The position numbers were made by a program, and so were the translations under genes. 64,000 nucleotides of DNA from Pseudomonas fulva. GTDB taxonomy: Bacteria; Pseudomonadota; Gammaproteobacteria; Pseudomonadales; Pseudomonadaceae. Each line of letters starts with the position of its first letter. Positions within the stretch are counted from its first letter, which is position 1. Of the stretch, positions 35,709-45,580 are shown one piece after another. Under the pieces are notes generated by a model, which saw only the letters and a list, made by a program, of their open reading frames with translations, ran no database searches and was not told where the DNA came from. The DNA is taken from NCBI RefSeq assembly GCF_015680705.1, contig NZ_JADNYP010000002.1:298079-362078 (forward strand), written 5' to 3'.

Positions 35709-37487
35709 TCAGGTCGGCAGCGCCATGTAGAACTGGGTGCCTTGCCCGGGTCGGGAAAACACCCCCATGCGCCCGCCATGCAGTTGCACGATTTCCTTGC
35801 ACAATGCCAGGCCCAGACCGGCGCCACCCTTCTTGCGTCCGACTTGCACGAAGGGTTCGAAGATCCTGCCTTGCTGGCCATAGGCGATGCCTTCGCCATT
35901 GTCCTCGACACTGATGATCACGCGTTCGGCGTGGCGTCGGGCATGCAGGCGGATCCGCCCGCCAGTGCCCGTGTGGCGAATGGCATTGTGCAGCAGGTTG
36001 TCCATGACCCGGTCCAGCTGGCCGCTGTCCGCCTGGATGCGTGGCAGCGGCAGCTCGAGCTCGGTGAGCAGCTCTATCTGCTTTTCGGCGGCCTGTTCCT
36101 CGAAGCGCGCCAAGGCCCGCTCGAGCAGGTCATCGATGGCGCACGGCGCCAGTTCCAGTTTCTGCAATCCGCTCTGGTAGCGTGAGAAATTCAGCAAGTC
36201 GTTGATCAGCTGGGTCAGGCGCTGCATTTCCTCGCCAATCGTCTCGAGAAGATCGCTTTCGCGCGCCTCGGCAGGGAACTTGACCCGTTCGCGCAGCAGG
36301 CCGAAGGCCATGTGCATACCGGTGATCGGGGTGCGTAGCTCATGGGAAGCACGCAGGACGAATTCGCTACGCACGCGTTCGAACGCACGTTGCTCGGTCA
36401 CATCATGCAGCACCATCACGGCCCCCAGAATAGGCCCTTGGGGGTGGCTGACCGGGGTCAGGCTGTAGGTGAGCAGGCGCGACTCGTCATCCACCGTCAA
36501 ACTCAGATCCTCCGGTGGCCGGTCCAGGCTGCCGCCGCGCAGCACCTGGCGCAGCTGCTGTTCCAGTTCCGGGCGCTGCAAGGCTTCGGCCAGGCCGGCC
36601 CCCAGGCGACTCTTGTCCCAGCCCAGCTGGCGCTGGGCCACCGGGTTGAGATGCTCCAGTCGGCCCTGGCGATCGATGATCAGCAGCCCATCGTCGATAC
36701 TGTCGAGTACCGCTTGCAGACGCTGCTGGCCGGCCAGCAATTCGTCGATGTTGGTTGCCTGGTGTCTGCGCAAGGCATCGGCCATCAAGCCGAAGCGCTT
36801 GGTCAGCAGGCTCAGTTCGCTGGCCTGGGTGACAGGCAGCGTGACGTCGAAATTCCCCTGTCCGACTTGGTCGGCTGCCTTGGCCAGCGCCTCTATCGGT
36901 TGCCCGAAGCGTCGGGCGATATTATGCGCGGTGATGAAGCCGAGGATCAGCACGGCCAGGCCCATGAAGCCAAGCAGGCCGCTGACCAGCAGGGCACGGT
37001 CCTGGGCCTGTTTTTCGCCGGCGGCCATCTGCGCGATGGCCCGCTGGTGGGACTCGATCAGCCCGCCGCGCAGCTGGTTGAAGGCCGCGCCGAGCGGATC
37101 GTCCGGCCCCATGTTGCGGGCCGGTTCCGGCGTGCTGCGGTAGATCTGGCGGAACGCCTGGTAATCGCGGCTGGCCTTGTCGAAACCGTTGCGTCTGCCG
37201 CCCTGCTCAACGCCTTGGTCGAGCAAAGCCTGGAACTTGTCCTGCAGGGCGCTCACCCGCTGCGCATCGACGTCCTTGTCGAGGATCAGCGCCAGCTGGT
37301 CGCCCAGGTTCTGCCGAAGCTCGATCCCCAGCTGCAGGGTCTGGGTGATGTCACGCACCTGGACTTGCTGGACCGCAGCCATCTGCAACACGCTGACCAG
37401 GCCTAGCAGCAGGCCCAGCAAGGCCACGCTGACCAGTGCCGAGATGCTGAGGAAAAGCCTCGTGCGCAGTTTGATGGTCCATCTCAT
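35709..37487 (-). CDS. kinB: Sensor histidine kinase KinB
   Basis: 592 residues. Two membrane helices (about 10-37 and 165-190) with a helical periplasmic domain between; then HAMP, a PAS domain (DELLAGQQRLQAVLDSIDDGLLIID), the phospho-acceptor helix ASHELRTPITGM and an HATPase domain (NLLHNAIRHTGTGG, VEDNGEGIA, GGAGLGLALC). It phosphorylates and can dephosphorylate AlgB. The gene overlaps the end of algB by 4 bases, so the pair is translationally coupled. Confidence 0.94.
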   Translation of the reverse strand: MRWTIKLRTRLFLSISALVSVALLGLLLGLVSVLQMAAVQQVQVRDITQTLQLGIELRQNLGDQLALILDKDVDAQRVSALQDKFQALLDQGVEQGGRRNGFDKASRDYQAFRQIYRSTPEPARNMGPDDPLGAAFNQLRGGLIESHQRAIAQMAAGEKQAQDRALLVSGLLGFMGLAVLILGFITAHNIARRFGQPIEALAKAADQVGQGNFDVTLPVTQASELSLLTKRFGLMADALRRHQATNIDELLAGQQRLQAVLDSIDDGLLIIDRQGRLEHLNPVAQRQLGWDKSRLGAGLAEALQRPELEQQLRQVLRGGSLDRPPEDLSLTVDDESRLLTYSLTPVSHPQGPILGAVMVLHDVTEQRAFERVRSEFVLRASHELRTPITGMHMAFGLLRERVKFPAEARESDLLETIGEEMQRLTQLINDLLNFSRYQSGLQKLELAPCAIDDLLERALARFEEQAAEKQIELLTELELPLPRIQADSGQLDRVMDNLLHNAIRHTGTGGRIRLHARRHAERVIISVEDNGEGIAYGQQGRIFEPFVQVGRKKGGAGLGLALCKEIVQLHGGRMGVFSRPGQGTQFYMALPT

Positions 37488-38830
37488 AGGTGATACTGCT
37501 TGCGCTTGCGATACAGGGTCGAGGCGTCGATGCCCAAGGTCCGAGCAGCCTGTTCGAGGGTGTCGCTGGTCGCCAGGACCGCGCCGATATGGGCGCGCTC
37601 CAGTTCATCGAGACTCAACGAGGCGCCAATGCGCGGGGCGTTGCTCGATGGCTGCTCGGCCATGCCCAGGTGGGCGACCTCGACGCGCTCCTGGGCACAG
37701 ATGATGCTGGCCCGTTCGATCACGTTGCGCAGCTCCCGGATGTTGCCAGGCCAGCGGTAGTTGAGCAGCGCCGCACGCGCCTCGTCACTGAAGCCACGGG
37801 CCGGGCGCGAGTAATCCTTGACGAAACGGGCCAGGAAGCGGTCGGCCAGGGTCAGGATGTCCTCGCTGCGCTCGCGCAAAGGCGGCAAGTGCAAGGTGAT
37901 GACGTTCAGGCGATACAGCAGGTCTTCACGGAATCGACCTTCGCGGACCATTTCCTCGAGGTTGAGATTGGTTGCGGCAAGGATTCGCACATCGGCGCGA
38001 CGGGTGACCGGGTCGCCGACACGTTCGTATTCCTTGTCCTGGATGAAGCGCAACAGTTTCGGTTGCAAGGTCAGGGGGAAGTCGCCGATCTCGTCGAGGA
38101 ACAGCGTCCCGCCGTCTGCCTGGTTGACCCGTCCCAAGGTGCTTTCGCTGGCTCCGGTGAAAGCCCCGCGACTATGGCCGAACAGCTCGCTTTCCATGAG
38201 TTCGGCGGTCAGCGAGGGGCAGTTGATCGTCACGCAGGCCTTGCGGGCGCGCTTGCTCCAGCCGTGGATGGCCCGCGCCAGCTCGCCCTTGCCAGTGCCC
38301 GACTCGCCAAGGATGAGAATGTTGGCATCGGTGGTGGCCACCTGGCGCGCAGTCTCGAGCACGGCCATCATCGCCGGGCTATGGGAATCCAGGCCGTCCT
38401 TGGGCTTGCGGATCTCGCCTTCCAGCGCTTCCAGACGGGCGGACAGCTGGCGCACCTCGAGCTGCTTGGCCGTCGCCAGGCGCAGCTGGTCAGGGCTGCA
38501 AGGCTTGACCAGGTAATCGGCCGCCCCGGCCTGGATGGCATCGACAGCGGTATCGATCGCCGAATGCGCGGTAACGATGACCACGCGCATCCAGGGCGCC
38601 TGGATACGCATCTGCGCCAGGACATCCAGGCCATTGTCTTCACCCAGGCGCAGATCGAGGAAGCACAGGTCGAATACCTGCCGTTGCAACAGTGCCTCGG
38701 CCTGCGCGGCGCTATTGGCCGTGGCGACACTATAGCCTTCGTCTTCCAGGCAATACCGGAACGTGCGCAGGATGGCGGATTCGTCATCCACGAGCAGTAT
38801 GCGGCCTTGGCTGTCCTGGGCTGACTCCAT
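37484..38830 (-). CDS. algB: NtrC-family response regulator AlgB
   Basis: 448 residues. Receiver domain with phospho-acceptor Asp in LCFLDLRLGEDNG and Lys in YLVKPCS; AAA+ domain with Walker A GESGTGKGELARA, sigma-54 contact loop GAFTGA (in HSRGAFTGASES), and Walker B TLFLDEIGDF; C-terminal Fis-type helix-turn-helix EQAARTLGIDASTLYRKRKQ. Activates alginate and other envelope-related genes in P. aeruginosa. GAFTGA is intact, so it could act with sigma-54; two -24/-12 promoter matches lie in the DNA beside it. Confidence 0.94.
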   Translation of the reverse strand: MESAQDSQGRILLVDDESAILRTFRYCLEDEGYSVATANSAAQAEALLQRQVFDLCFLDLRLGEDNGLDVLAQMRIQAPWMRVVIVTAHSAIDTAVDAIQAGAADYLVKPCSPDQLRLATAKQLEVRQLSARLEALEGEIRKPKDGLDSHSPAMMAVLETARQVATTDANILILGESGTGKGELARAIHGWSKRARKACVTINCPSLTAELMESELFGHSRGAFTGASESTLGRVNQADGGTLFLDEIGDFPLTLQPKLLRFIQDKEYERVGDPVTRRADVRILAATNLNLEEMVREGRFREDLLYRLNVITLHLPPLRERSEDILTLADRFLARFVKDYSRPARGFSDEARAALLNYRWPGNIRELRNVIERASIICAQERVEVAHLGMAEQPSSNAPRIGASLSLDELERAHIGAVLATSDTLEQAARTLGIDASTLYRKRKQYHL

Positions 38831-38985
38831 TTCCTACGCTCCTTTGGGATTTGTCTTGGTTAGTGTCGGAAAAATCGGGCAAGTTGCATGGTCAATTCTG
38901 ATTGATTTTGCTGATTGCATGCTAGCTGCTTGATGTCGCAGCTGCTAACTCTTTGATTTTGCAAAGATCATGTCATCAGACGGCT

Positions 38986-39001
38986 TGGTACACCTGTTGC
39001 C
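38986..39001 (+). promoter_or_regulatory. Sigma-54 type promoter before the BON-domain gene
   Basis: TGGTACACCTGTTGCC has GG (38987-38988) and GC (38999-39000) exactly 10 bases apart, with the TGG..C...TTGC pattern of RpoN promoters. Start of transcription would be near 39012, 26 bases before the start codon. Upstream lie a TTTGCAAA palindrome within GAT/GATC (38956-38970) and an AGCTGCT direct repeat (about 38922-38950) that may be activator sites. Confidence 0.65.
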
Positions 39002-39037
39002 AGGGCTTTTCCCTTTATGCCTCAGAGGAGTTCCCCT

Positions 39038-39871
39038 ATGCCTGCATCCAAATCAAACATGGCGTTGCTTGCCGGCCTGCTGCTTGGGCATGCCTGGCTG
39101 TCGCCTCTGGCACAAGCCGATGAAATCGCCGATGCACGTCTGGAGGGCTCGCTGAAGACGGCCTTGTCCCTCAACAGGGTGCTCAATCCCTTCCGCATCG
39201 AGGTGCAGGTCAAGGACCAGACAGTGCGTTTGGCTGGAGAAGTGGAGAACGAGGTAGAGCGAGCCCTGGCCGAGCGGGTGGCCTTGGCCACGCGAGGCAT
39301 CGATCGGGTGGACAACCAGTTGCAGGTCGACCCTCAGCTGGTGGAGCAGCCACTGGAGCTTCGAGCCTATGCCCAGAGGCTGGAGGATGAAACGCTGGCC
39401 GCGATCGTCCGTTCGCGTCTGGTCTGGAGTCGGATCACCCAGAAGGCGCCGATAGAAGTGCAAAGCCGCGAAGGCGTGGTGACGTTGCGCGGCAAGGTCG
39501 ACAGTGTCGAAGCCAAGGAATTGGCCGGCGTGCTCGCCGAGGGCACCGAAGGCGTCTACCTGGTCAACAACCTGGTCAGTCTGGATACCGCAGCCATGGC
39601 CAAGGCTCGGGAAATGCCCGTGGATGCGCCGTCGGGTCCGCAACCGAGCGACAGCTGGGTAGTGGCCAAGATCCAGCAAAGCTACCGTTTCAGCCGCCAT
39701 CTGGACGGGCTGAACATAAGGATAAGCAGCGACCAAGGCCTGGTTCGCCTGTCCGGCGAAGTGGTGAGTCGCGAGCAGAAGAACATCGCCGTCGAGGTGG
39801 CACGACAGATCGTGGGTGTACGTGGCGTGGATGCGGACATGCTGAAGATCGCTACCAAAGTTCAAGGGTGA
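39038..39871 (+). CDS. Periplasmic protein with three BON domains
   Basis: 277 residues from the ATG at 39038, placed after AGAGGAG (an in-frame ATG at 39017 lies ahead of that site). Signal peptide ends near AQA-DE. Three BON repeats follow (about 33-105, 118-190, 208-277), each with the VRLAGEVEN..., VTLRGKVDS... or VRLSGEVVS... strand and a glycine ending. BON domains bind membranes or phospholipids and often protect the envelope under osmotic or other stress. It lies divergent from algB and has its own -24/-12 promoter. Confidence 0.9.
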   Translation: MPASKSNMALLAGLLLGHAWLSPLAQADEIADARLEGSLKTALSLNRVLNPFRIEVQVKDQTVRLAGEVENEVERALAERVALATRGIDRVDNQLQVDPQLVEQPLELRAYAQRLEDETLAAIVRSRLVWSRITQKAPIEVQSREGVVTLRGKVDSVEAKELAGVLAEGTEGVYLVNNLVSLDTAAMAKAREMPVDAPSGPQPSDSWVVAKIQQSYRFSRHLDGLNIRISSDQGLVRLSGEVVSREQKNIAVEVARQIVGVRGVDADMLKIATKVQG

Positions 39872-39983
39872 TCGTGCAAAAAGCACGAGATTCTAGCGCG
39901 CATCGTGCAGGATACGTCCTGGCTTCTACCGAGTGTCTTGACCAACCCATTGTTTTATAAGGGTTTTTCAGTTTTTAAAAGGC

Positions 39984-39999
39984 TGGCATGCAGGCTGCA
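39984..39999 (+). promoter_or_regulatory. Sigma-54 type promoter before the small-protein/Ivy operon
   Basis: TGGCATGCAGGCTGCA has GG (39985-39986) and GC (39997-39998) 10 bases apart, close to the RpoN consensus TGGCAC-N5-TTGCA. Transcription would start near 40010. Confidence 0.6.
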
Positions 40000-40046
40000 C
40001 TGTTCACCGTACGTGGCACATAAAAAGTACAGCAGGAGGAGCCGGC

Positions 40047-40539
<493 letters not shown>

Positions 40540-40541
40540 CA

Positions 40542-41009
40542 ATGAAGGCAGCACTCTGCCGGGCCGTGGCCGTAGCCTTGCTAGGTTGCAGTGCCACGGC
40601 GCTGGCGGCCAATGATGGTCAGGTCCGGGTCAACCAGTTGCTTGGCTCGGACCAGGAGTACCGGGAAACCTGGCAAGGCGTGGTCAAGGGGCAGGAGCGT
40701 TTGCCCGATTGGGTGATCAACCTGAGCGGTAGCTCGCCACAGCAGATGTCGGCGGTTACCGAGGAGGGCGACCGATATCTGGTAGGGCCGCTCTGCGAGG
40801 CCGAAGGCAAGTGCACCTACAAGCGCCTGATCGTGGCTTTCAGTTGGGACAAGGAAGATGCCTACGGCATGTTGGTGGAGGTGCCGGAAGGCCTGCCCGG
40901 CGACAAGTCGCCGACTCGGCACGCCAGCTACAGATGGCTGGGCGATCCGGATGACGGCATGAAGGCATTGCTGCAAGAGCAGCTCAAGCGCGATCCGAAC
41001 TGGTACTGA
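40542..41009 (+). CDS. Ivy-type inhibitor of vertebrate (c-type) lysozyme
   Basis: 155 residues: signal peptide (cleaved near ALA-AN) and a mature domain with the two cysteines CEAEGKC flanking the loop that, in Ivy, plugs the lysozyme active site. The usual CKPHDC loop is changed here, so inhibitory strength may differ. It sits beside algB as in P. aeruginosa. It protects peptidoglycan from host or competitor lysozymes, or tempers the cell's own lytic enzymes. ATG after CAGGAGA. Confidence 0.8.
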   Translation: MKAALCRAVAVALLGCSATALAANDGQVRVNQLLGSDQEYRETWQGVVKGQERLPDWVINLSGSSPQQMSAVTEEGDRYLVGPLCEAEGKCTYKRLIVAFSWDKEDAYGMLVEVPEGLPGDKSPTRHASYRWLGDPDDGMKALLQEQLKRDPNWY

Positions 41010-41740
41010 CCAGCGGTCAAGGTTGTAACGAAATGGAAGCTGAACCTTTTTATGATTACAGCTTCTATGCTGCGTCGTACCGAGGAGGCACGACGCATGA
41101 CCAGGGGGCCGGGCTGCTCTGATCGTTACAGGATCGGAGCGGCCTAGGGGTACAGGGAGTACCTTCCGTATGGGGTCGGGTCAGGTGAAGCGGCATCGGA
41201 AGCTATAGGCCAGTCGGGTTCACACCAATCCTGCGACTGGCCTGGCTTCCGAAGCGCTACTATACGATCGCTTGTCCTCGAGATCGCCAGGACTCGAAAG
41301 GGCTGCGCTTTTCTACCGCGCATCAATTTTTTTCTTTCCCCCTTTCCTTCGAGAACACTTTTCTCACGTCTGTCGAAGCGGCGTTCGGATTGTCGAACAA
41401 GAAGCTGTATGGCTCGAAAAGACATGTAGAAATGCCAATTGGTGGCGGGAATGGCCTGTTCGGAAACCCGAATACACATTTTCGGGTGAATCTCAGCTTC
41501 CAAAAATTAGATGTTTCTTCATGCCGAACACGCATGGGGTAGTCATTTACGGCATTAGACTGGTCGGGTTGGCCATCGCGATAGTTGCCGCCTTTTTCAC
41601 CGGCCCGAGCGCCTTTCGTCTGCTTGCGAAGATCCTGAATGTGATGTTCGAAGCAGAACCTGAACCATTGGCCAGCGCACGTAGTATCTGTCCGCATGGT
41701 TCGCTCGGAGCCCCCTGATTACCAGAAAACGGGTGGAAAC
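41010..41740. other. Intergenic region before gltP with clustered hairpins
   Basis: About 730 bases without a supported gene. The left part (41036-41163) contains four hairpins in a row. The middle (41310-41560) is clearly AT-richer than the surrounding genes and includes a CCCGAA/TTCGGG hairpin (about 41466-41485). The right part leads to gltP. Frames across the region, including one that would encode a 65-residue single-helix peptide at 41521, have no ribosome site. Confidence 0.5.
41036..41163 (+). other. Cluster of four hairpins, possible structured RNA
   Basis: In order: GAAGCTG/CAGCTTC with a 16-base loop (41036-41065); TGCGTCGT/ACGACGCA with an 11-base loop (41071-41097); a 13-bp stem GGCTGCTCTGATC/GATCGGAGCGGCC with loop GTTACAG (41112-41144); GGTAC/GTACC (41149-41163). 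It may be the end of the Ivy operon transcript or a separate RNA; strand is inferred from the upstream operon. Confidence 0.4.
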
Positions 41741-43072
<1,332 letters not shown>

Positions 43073-43092
43073 GCTGACACGAGCGCAGCGCA

Positions 43093-43114
43093 GCCCCGAT
43101 TCGTCGGGGCTTTT
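43093..43114 (+). terminator. Intrinsic terminator after gltP
   Basis: Perfect stem GCCCCGA/TCGGGGC with a TTCG tetraloop, followed by TTTTCATTTT. Confidence 0.85.
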
Positions 43115-43179
43115 CATTTTCGGGGCCAGGCACCGCGATACGTTATCATCCAGGGCATTTTTCCAAGGGGGATCACAGG

Positions 43180-44409
43180 ATGCTCAACGGCCTCTGGCTC
43201 GGTTTCTTTCTGGTGGCCACGGTATCGGCGCTCGCCCAGTGGCTGGTCGGTGGCAATGCCGGGATCTTCGCGGCGATGGTGGAAAGCCTCTTCGCCATGG
43301 CCAAGCTCTCGGTCGAGGTCATGGTCCTGCTGTTCGGCACGCTCACGCTGTGGCTGGGCTTTCTGAAGATCGCCGAGCAGGCCGGCATCGTCGAATGGCT
43401 GGCCAAGGTGCTGGGGCCATTGTTCGCCCGGCTGATGCCGGAAGTGCCGCCGGGTCACCCTGCCCTGGGCCTGATCACCATGAACTTCGCCGCCAATGGC
43501 CTGGGCCTGGACAATGCTGCCACGCCAATCGGCCTGAAGGCGATGCGCGCCTTGCAGGAACTCAACCCCAGCGCGACCACGGCCAGCAACGCGCAGATCC
43601 TGTTCCTGGTACTCAATGCCTCTTCGCTGACCTTGCTGCCAGTGACCATCTTCATGTACCGAGCTCAGCAAGGCGCGACCGATCCGACCTTGGTGTTCCT
43701 GCCGATCCTGCTGGCCACGAGCGTCTCGACCCTGGTCGGCCTGCTTTCGGTGGCGATCATGCAGCGACTGCGGCTCTGGGATCCGGTCGTGCTGGCCTAT
43801 CTGGTCCCCGGCGCCTTGCTGCTGGGCGGCTTCATGGCCTTGCTCGGTACCCTCTCGGCGGCCGCGCTGGCGAGCCTCTCATCGCTGCTTGGCAACCTCG
43901 TGCTGTTTGGCGTGATCCTGCTGTTTTTGCTGGTTGGCGCACTGAAGCGGGTCAAGGTCTACGAGGCGTTCATCGAAGGCTCCAGGGAAGGCTTCGACGT
44001 GGCCAAAAGCCTGTTGCCCTACCTGGTGGCCATGCTCTGCGCGGTAGGTGTGCTGCGCGCCTCGGGCGCCCTGGAGTGGGCGCTGGACGGTGTGCGCTAT
44101 GCGGTCCAGGCGATGGGCCTGGATACCCGTTTCGTCGACGGCCTGCCCACGGCGCTGGTCAAGCCGTTCTCCGGCAGCGCGGCGCGCGCCTTGCTCATCG
44201 AGACCATGCAGGCCCATGGCGTGGACAGCTTTCCGGCACTGGTGGCCGCGACCATCCAGGGCAGTACGGAAACCACGTTCTACGTGCTGGCGGTGTATTT
44301 CGGCGCGGTCGGTATCCAGCGCGTGCGCCATGCCGTGGGCTGCGCCTTGCTGGCAGAGTTTTCCGGAGTAGTGGCAGCGATCTGCGTCTGTTACTGGTTC
44401 TTTGCCTGA
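43180..44409 (+). CDS. Fused SpmA/SpmB-like nucleoside-gate membrane protein
   Basis: 409 residues, about ten membrane segments in two Gate (nucleoside recognition) halves: the first with NFAANGLGLDNAATPIGLKAM, the second with SGSAARALLIETMQAHG and IQGSTETTFYVLAVYFG. This is the pattern of spore maturation proteins A and B joined into one chain, as found in many Gram-negatives that do not sporulate. Transported substrate is unknown. ATG preceded by AAGGGGGATC. Confidence 0.88.
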   Translation: MLNGLWLGFFLVATVSALAQWLVGGNAGIFAAMVESLFAMAKLSVEVMVLLFGTLTLWLGFLKIAEQAGIVEWLAKVLGPLFARLMPEVPPGHPALGLITMNFAANGLGLDNAATPIGLKAMRALQELNPSATTASNAQILFLVLNASSLTLLPVTIFMYRAQQGATDPTLVFLPILLATSVSTLVGLLSVAIMQRLRLWDPVVLAYLVPGALLLGGFMALLGTLSAAALASLSSLLGNLVLFGVILLFLLVGALKRVKVYEAFIEGSREGFDVAKSLLPYLVAMLCAVGVLRASGALEWALDGVRYAVQAMGLDTRFVDGLPTALVKPFSGSAARALLIETMQAHGVDSFPALVAATIQGSTETTFYVLAVYFGAVGIQRVRHAVGCALLAEFSGVVAAICVCYWFFA

Positions 44410-44508
44410 GGCCGCCAGCTATCGAGACTGCGCTGGGGCCGTCGAGCGACGATGGCTGACGGATGCCCATGCCGGGCATGGGCAGGCGCAGTTGTAGCCG
44501 CATGACCT

Positions 44509-45552
44509 TCATGCCGCGGGTTCTTGCCCGTTCTCGACCACCTTGAAGCGCAGCACGCCGATCACCTGGCCATCCTCGGTCAGCACCCTGACCTGCCAGC
44601 GCCCGACCGGATCGGGCGGGAAGTTCTGCTTGTGGGTCCAGGCACGGTAGCCTTCCTTGCGACCGCCATGGATGTCCAGGGCGATACGGTCCACCTCCTG
44701 GCCGTTGTGCTGCCACACATGATAGATGCGCTCGTTCAGCCCGCGTGGCGCGTTGATCGCCGTGTAGGCATACAAGCCATTGCCACGGATCTGGCTGGCT
44801 TCTATCGAGTCCAGCGGCTTGCCCGGCTTGCGGTCCTGCACCTGGGTACTGACCGCCACTTCGGTCATCCAGAGCGTGGCAGGCGGCACCCAGGAGCGTA
44901 GCAGCCACCCGCCGCCGCCCACTGCCAGGGTCAGCAGCACCAGGGTCAGCGCACGGCGCCAGTGCGTGATGGGAAAGCTGCTGACCAGGCTCGGGAAGGA
45001 CAGCAGCATGGCTGCGCCAAGGGCCAGCTTGAAGCTTTGCGCGGTGGTCAGGTGAAGGATGATCGGCAAGGCTGTCAACAGCGCGGCGAACAGGGTGAAG
45101 GTATGCAGCGCCATGAACAGCCAGCGCCTGGGAGCCAGCCACTTGTAGTAGAGCGGGTCGACGATGGAGACCAGGCCGGCCGCGCCCAACAGGCCGGTGA
45201 ATACCAACTGGCCGCTGTTCCAAGTCGTGGTGATGAAGAAGAACGGCAAGACGAAGAACAGGCTTTCCTGGTGGATCATCTGGGTCGCATAGCGCAGCAG
45301 CGGCTGCGGTATTTCGCGCTTGAAGACCCTGGCGAACAGGCCGGTCAGGCTGTTCTCCAGCATCAGCCAGACCCAGCTGACCAGCATCAGGATGGCGATC
45401 CAGCTGGCCAGGCTCGCCTGGCGATCGACCAGGACGAAGCTGCCGATGCCGGACAGGAAACCGCCCAGCGCGATGACGCCGGGATAGCGCTTGAGCAACT
45501 CGATCAGGCGCTGGATGAAACGAGACAGTGCGGGCATGGAGGAGAACTGCAT
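44509..45552 (-). CDS. DUF5924/DUF2914 membrane protein
   Basis: 347 residues from the ATG at 45552 (alternative in-frame ATG at 45537). The first ~215 residues are a multi-helix membrane region (about seven segments: VIALGGFLSGIGSFVLV, IAILMLVSWVWLML, ESLFFVLPFFFITTT and others). The C-terminal ~110 residues form a DUF2914-like beta domain: AVSTQVQDRKPGKPLDS, HVWQHNGQEVDRIALDI and RWQVRVLTEDGQVIG. DUF2914 is found in envelope proteins with extracellular-facing domains. It follows the M16-like gene closely (28 bases), so the two may work together. Function unknown. Confidence 0.78.
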   Translation of the reverse strand: MQFSSMPALSRFIQRLIELLKRYPGVIALGGFLSGIGSFVLVDRQASLASWIAILMLVSWVWLMLENSLTGLFARVFKREIPQPLLRYATQMIHQESLFFVLPFFFITTTWNSGQLVFTGLLGAAGLVSIVDPLYYKWLAPRRWLFMALHTFTLFAALLTALPIILHLTTAQSFKLALGAAMLLSFPSLVSSFPITHWRRALTLVLLTLAVGGGGWLLRSWVPPATLWMTEVAVSTQVQDRKPGKPLDSIEASQIRGNGLYAYTAINAPRGLNERIYHVWQHNGQEVDRIALDIHGGRKEGYRAWTHKQNFPPDPVGRWQVRVLTEDGQVIGVLRFKVVENGQEPAA

Positions 45553-45580
45553 GGAGAAACCCTCGTACGATACCGCCTCC

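Noticed and set aside
41521..41718. Possible 65-residue single-helix membrane peptide before gltP
   Set aside because: No ribosome site before the ATG, no recognised family, and the base composition of the region differs from that of neighbouring genes. Conservation could revive it.
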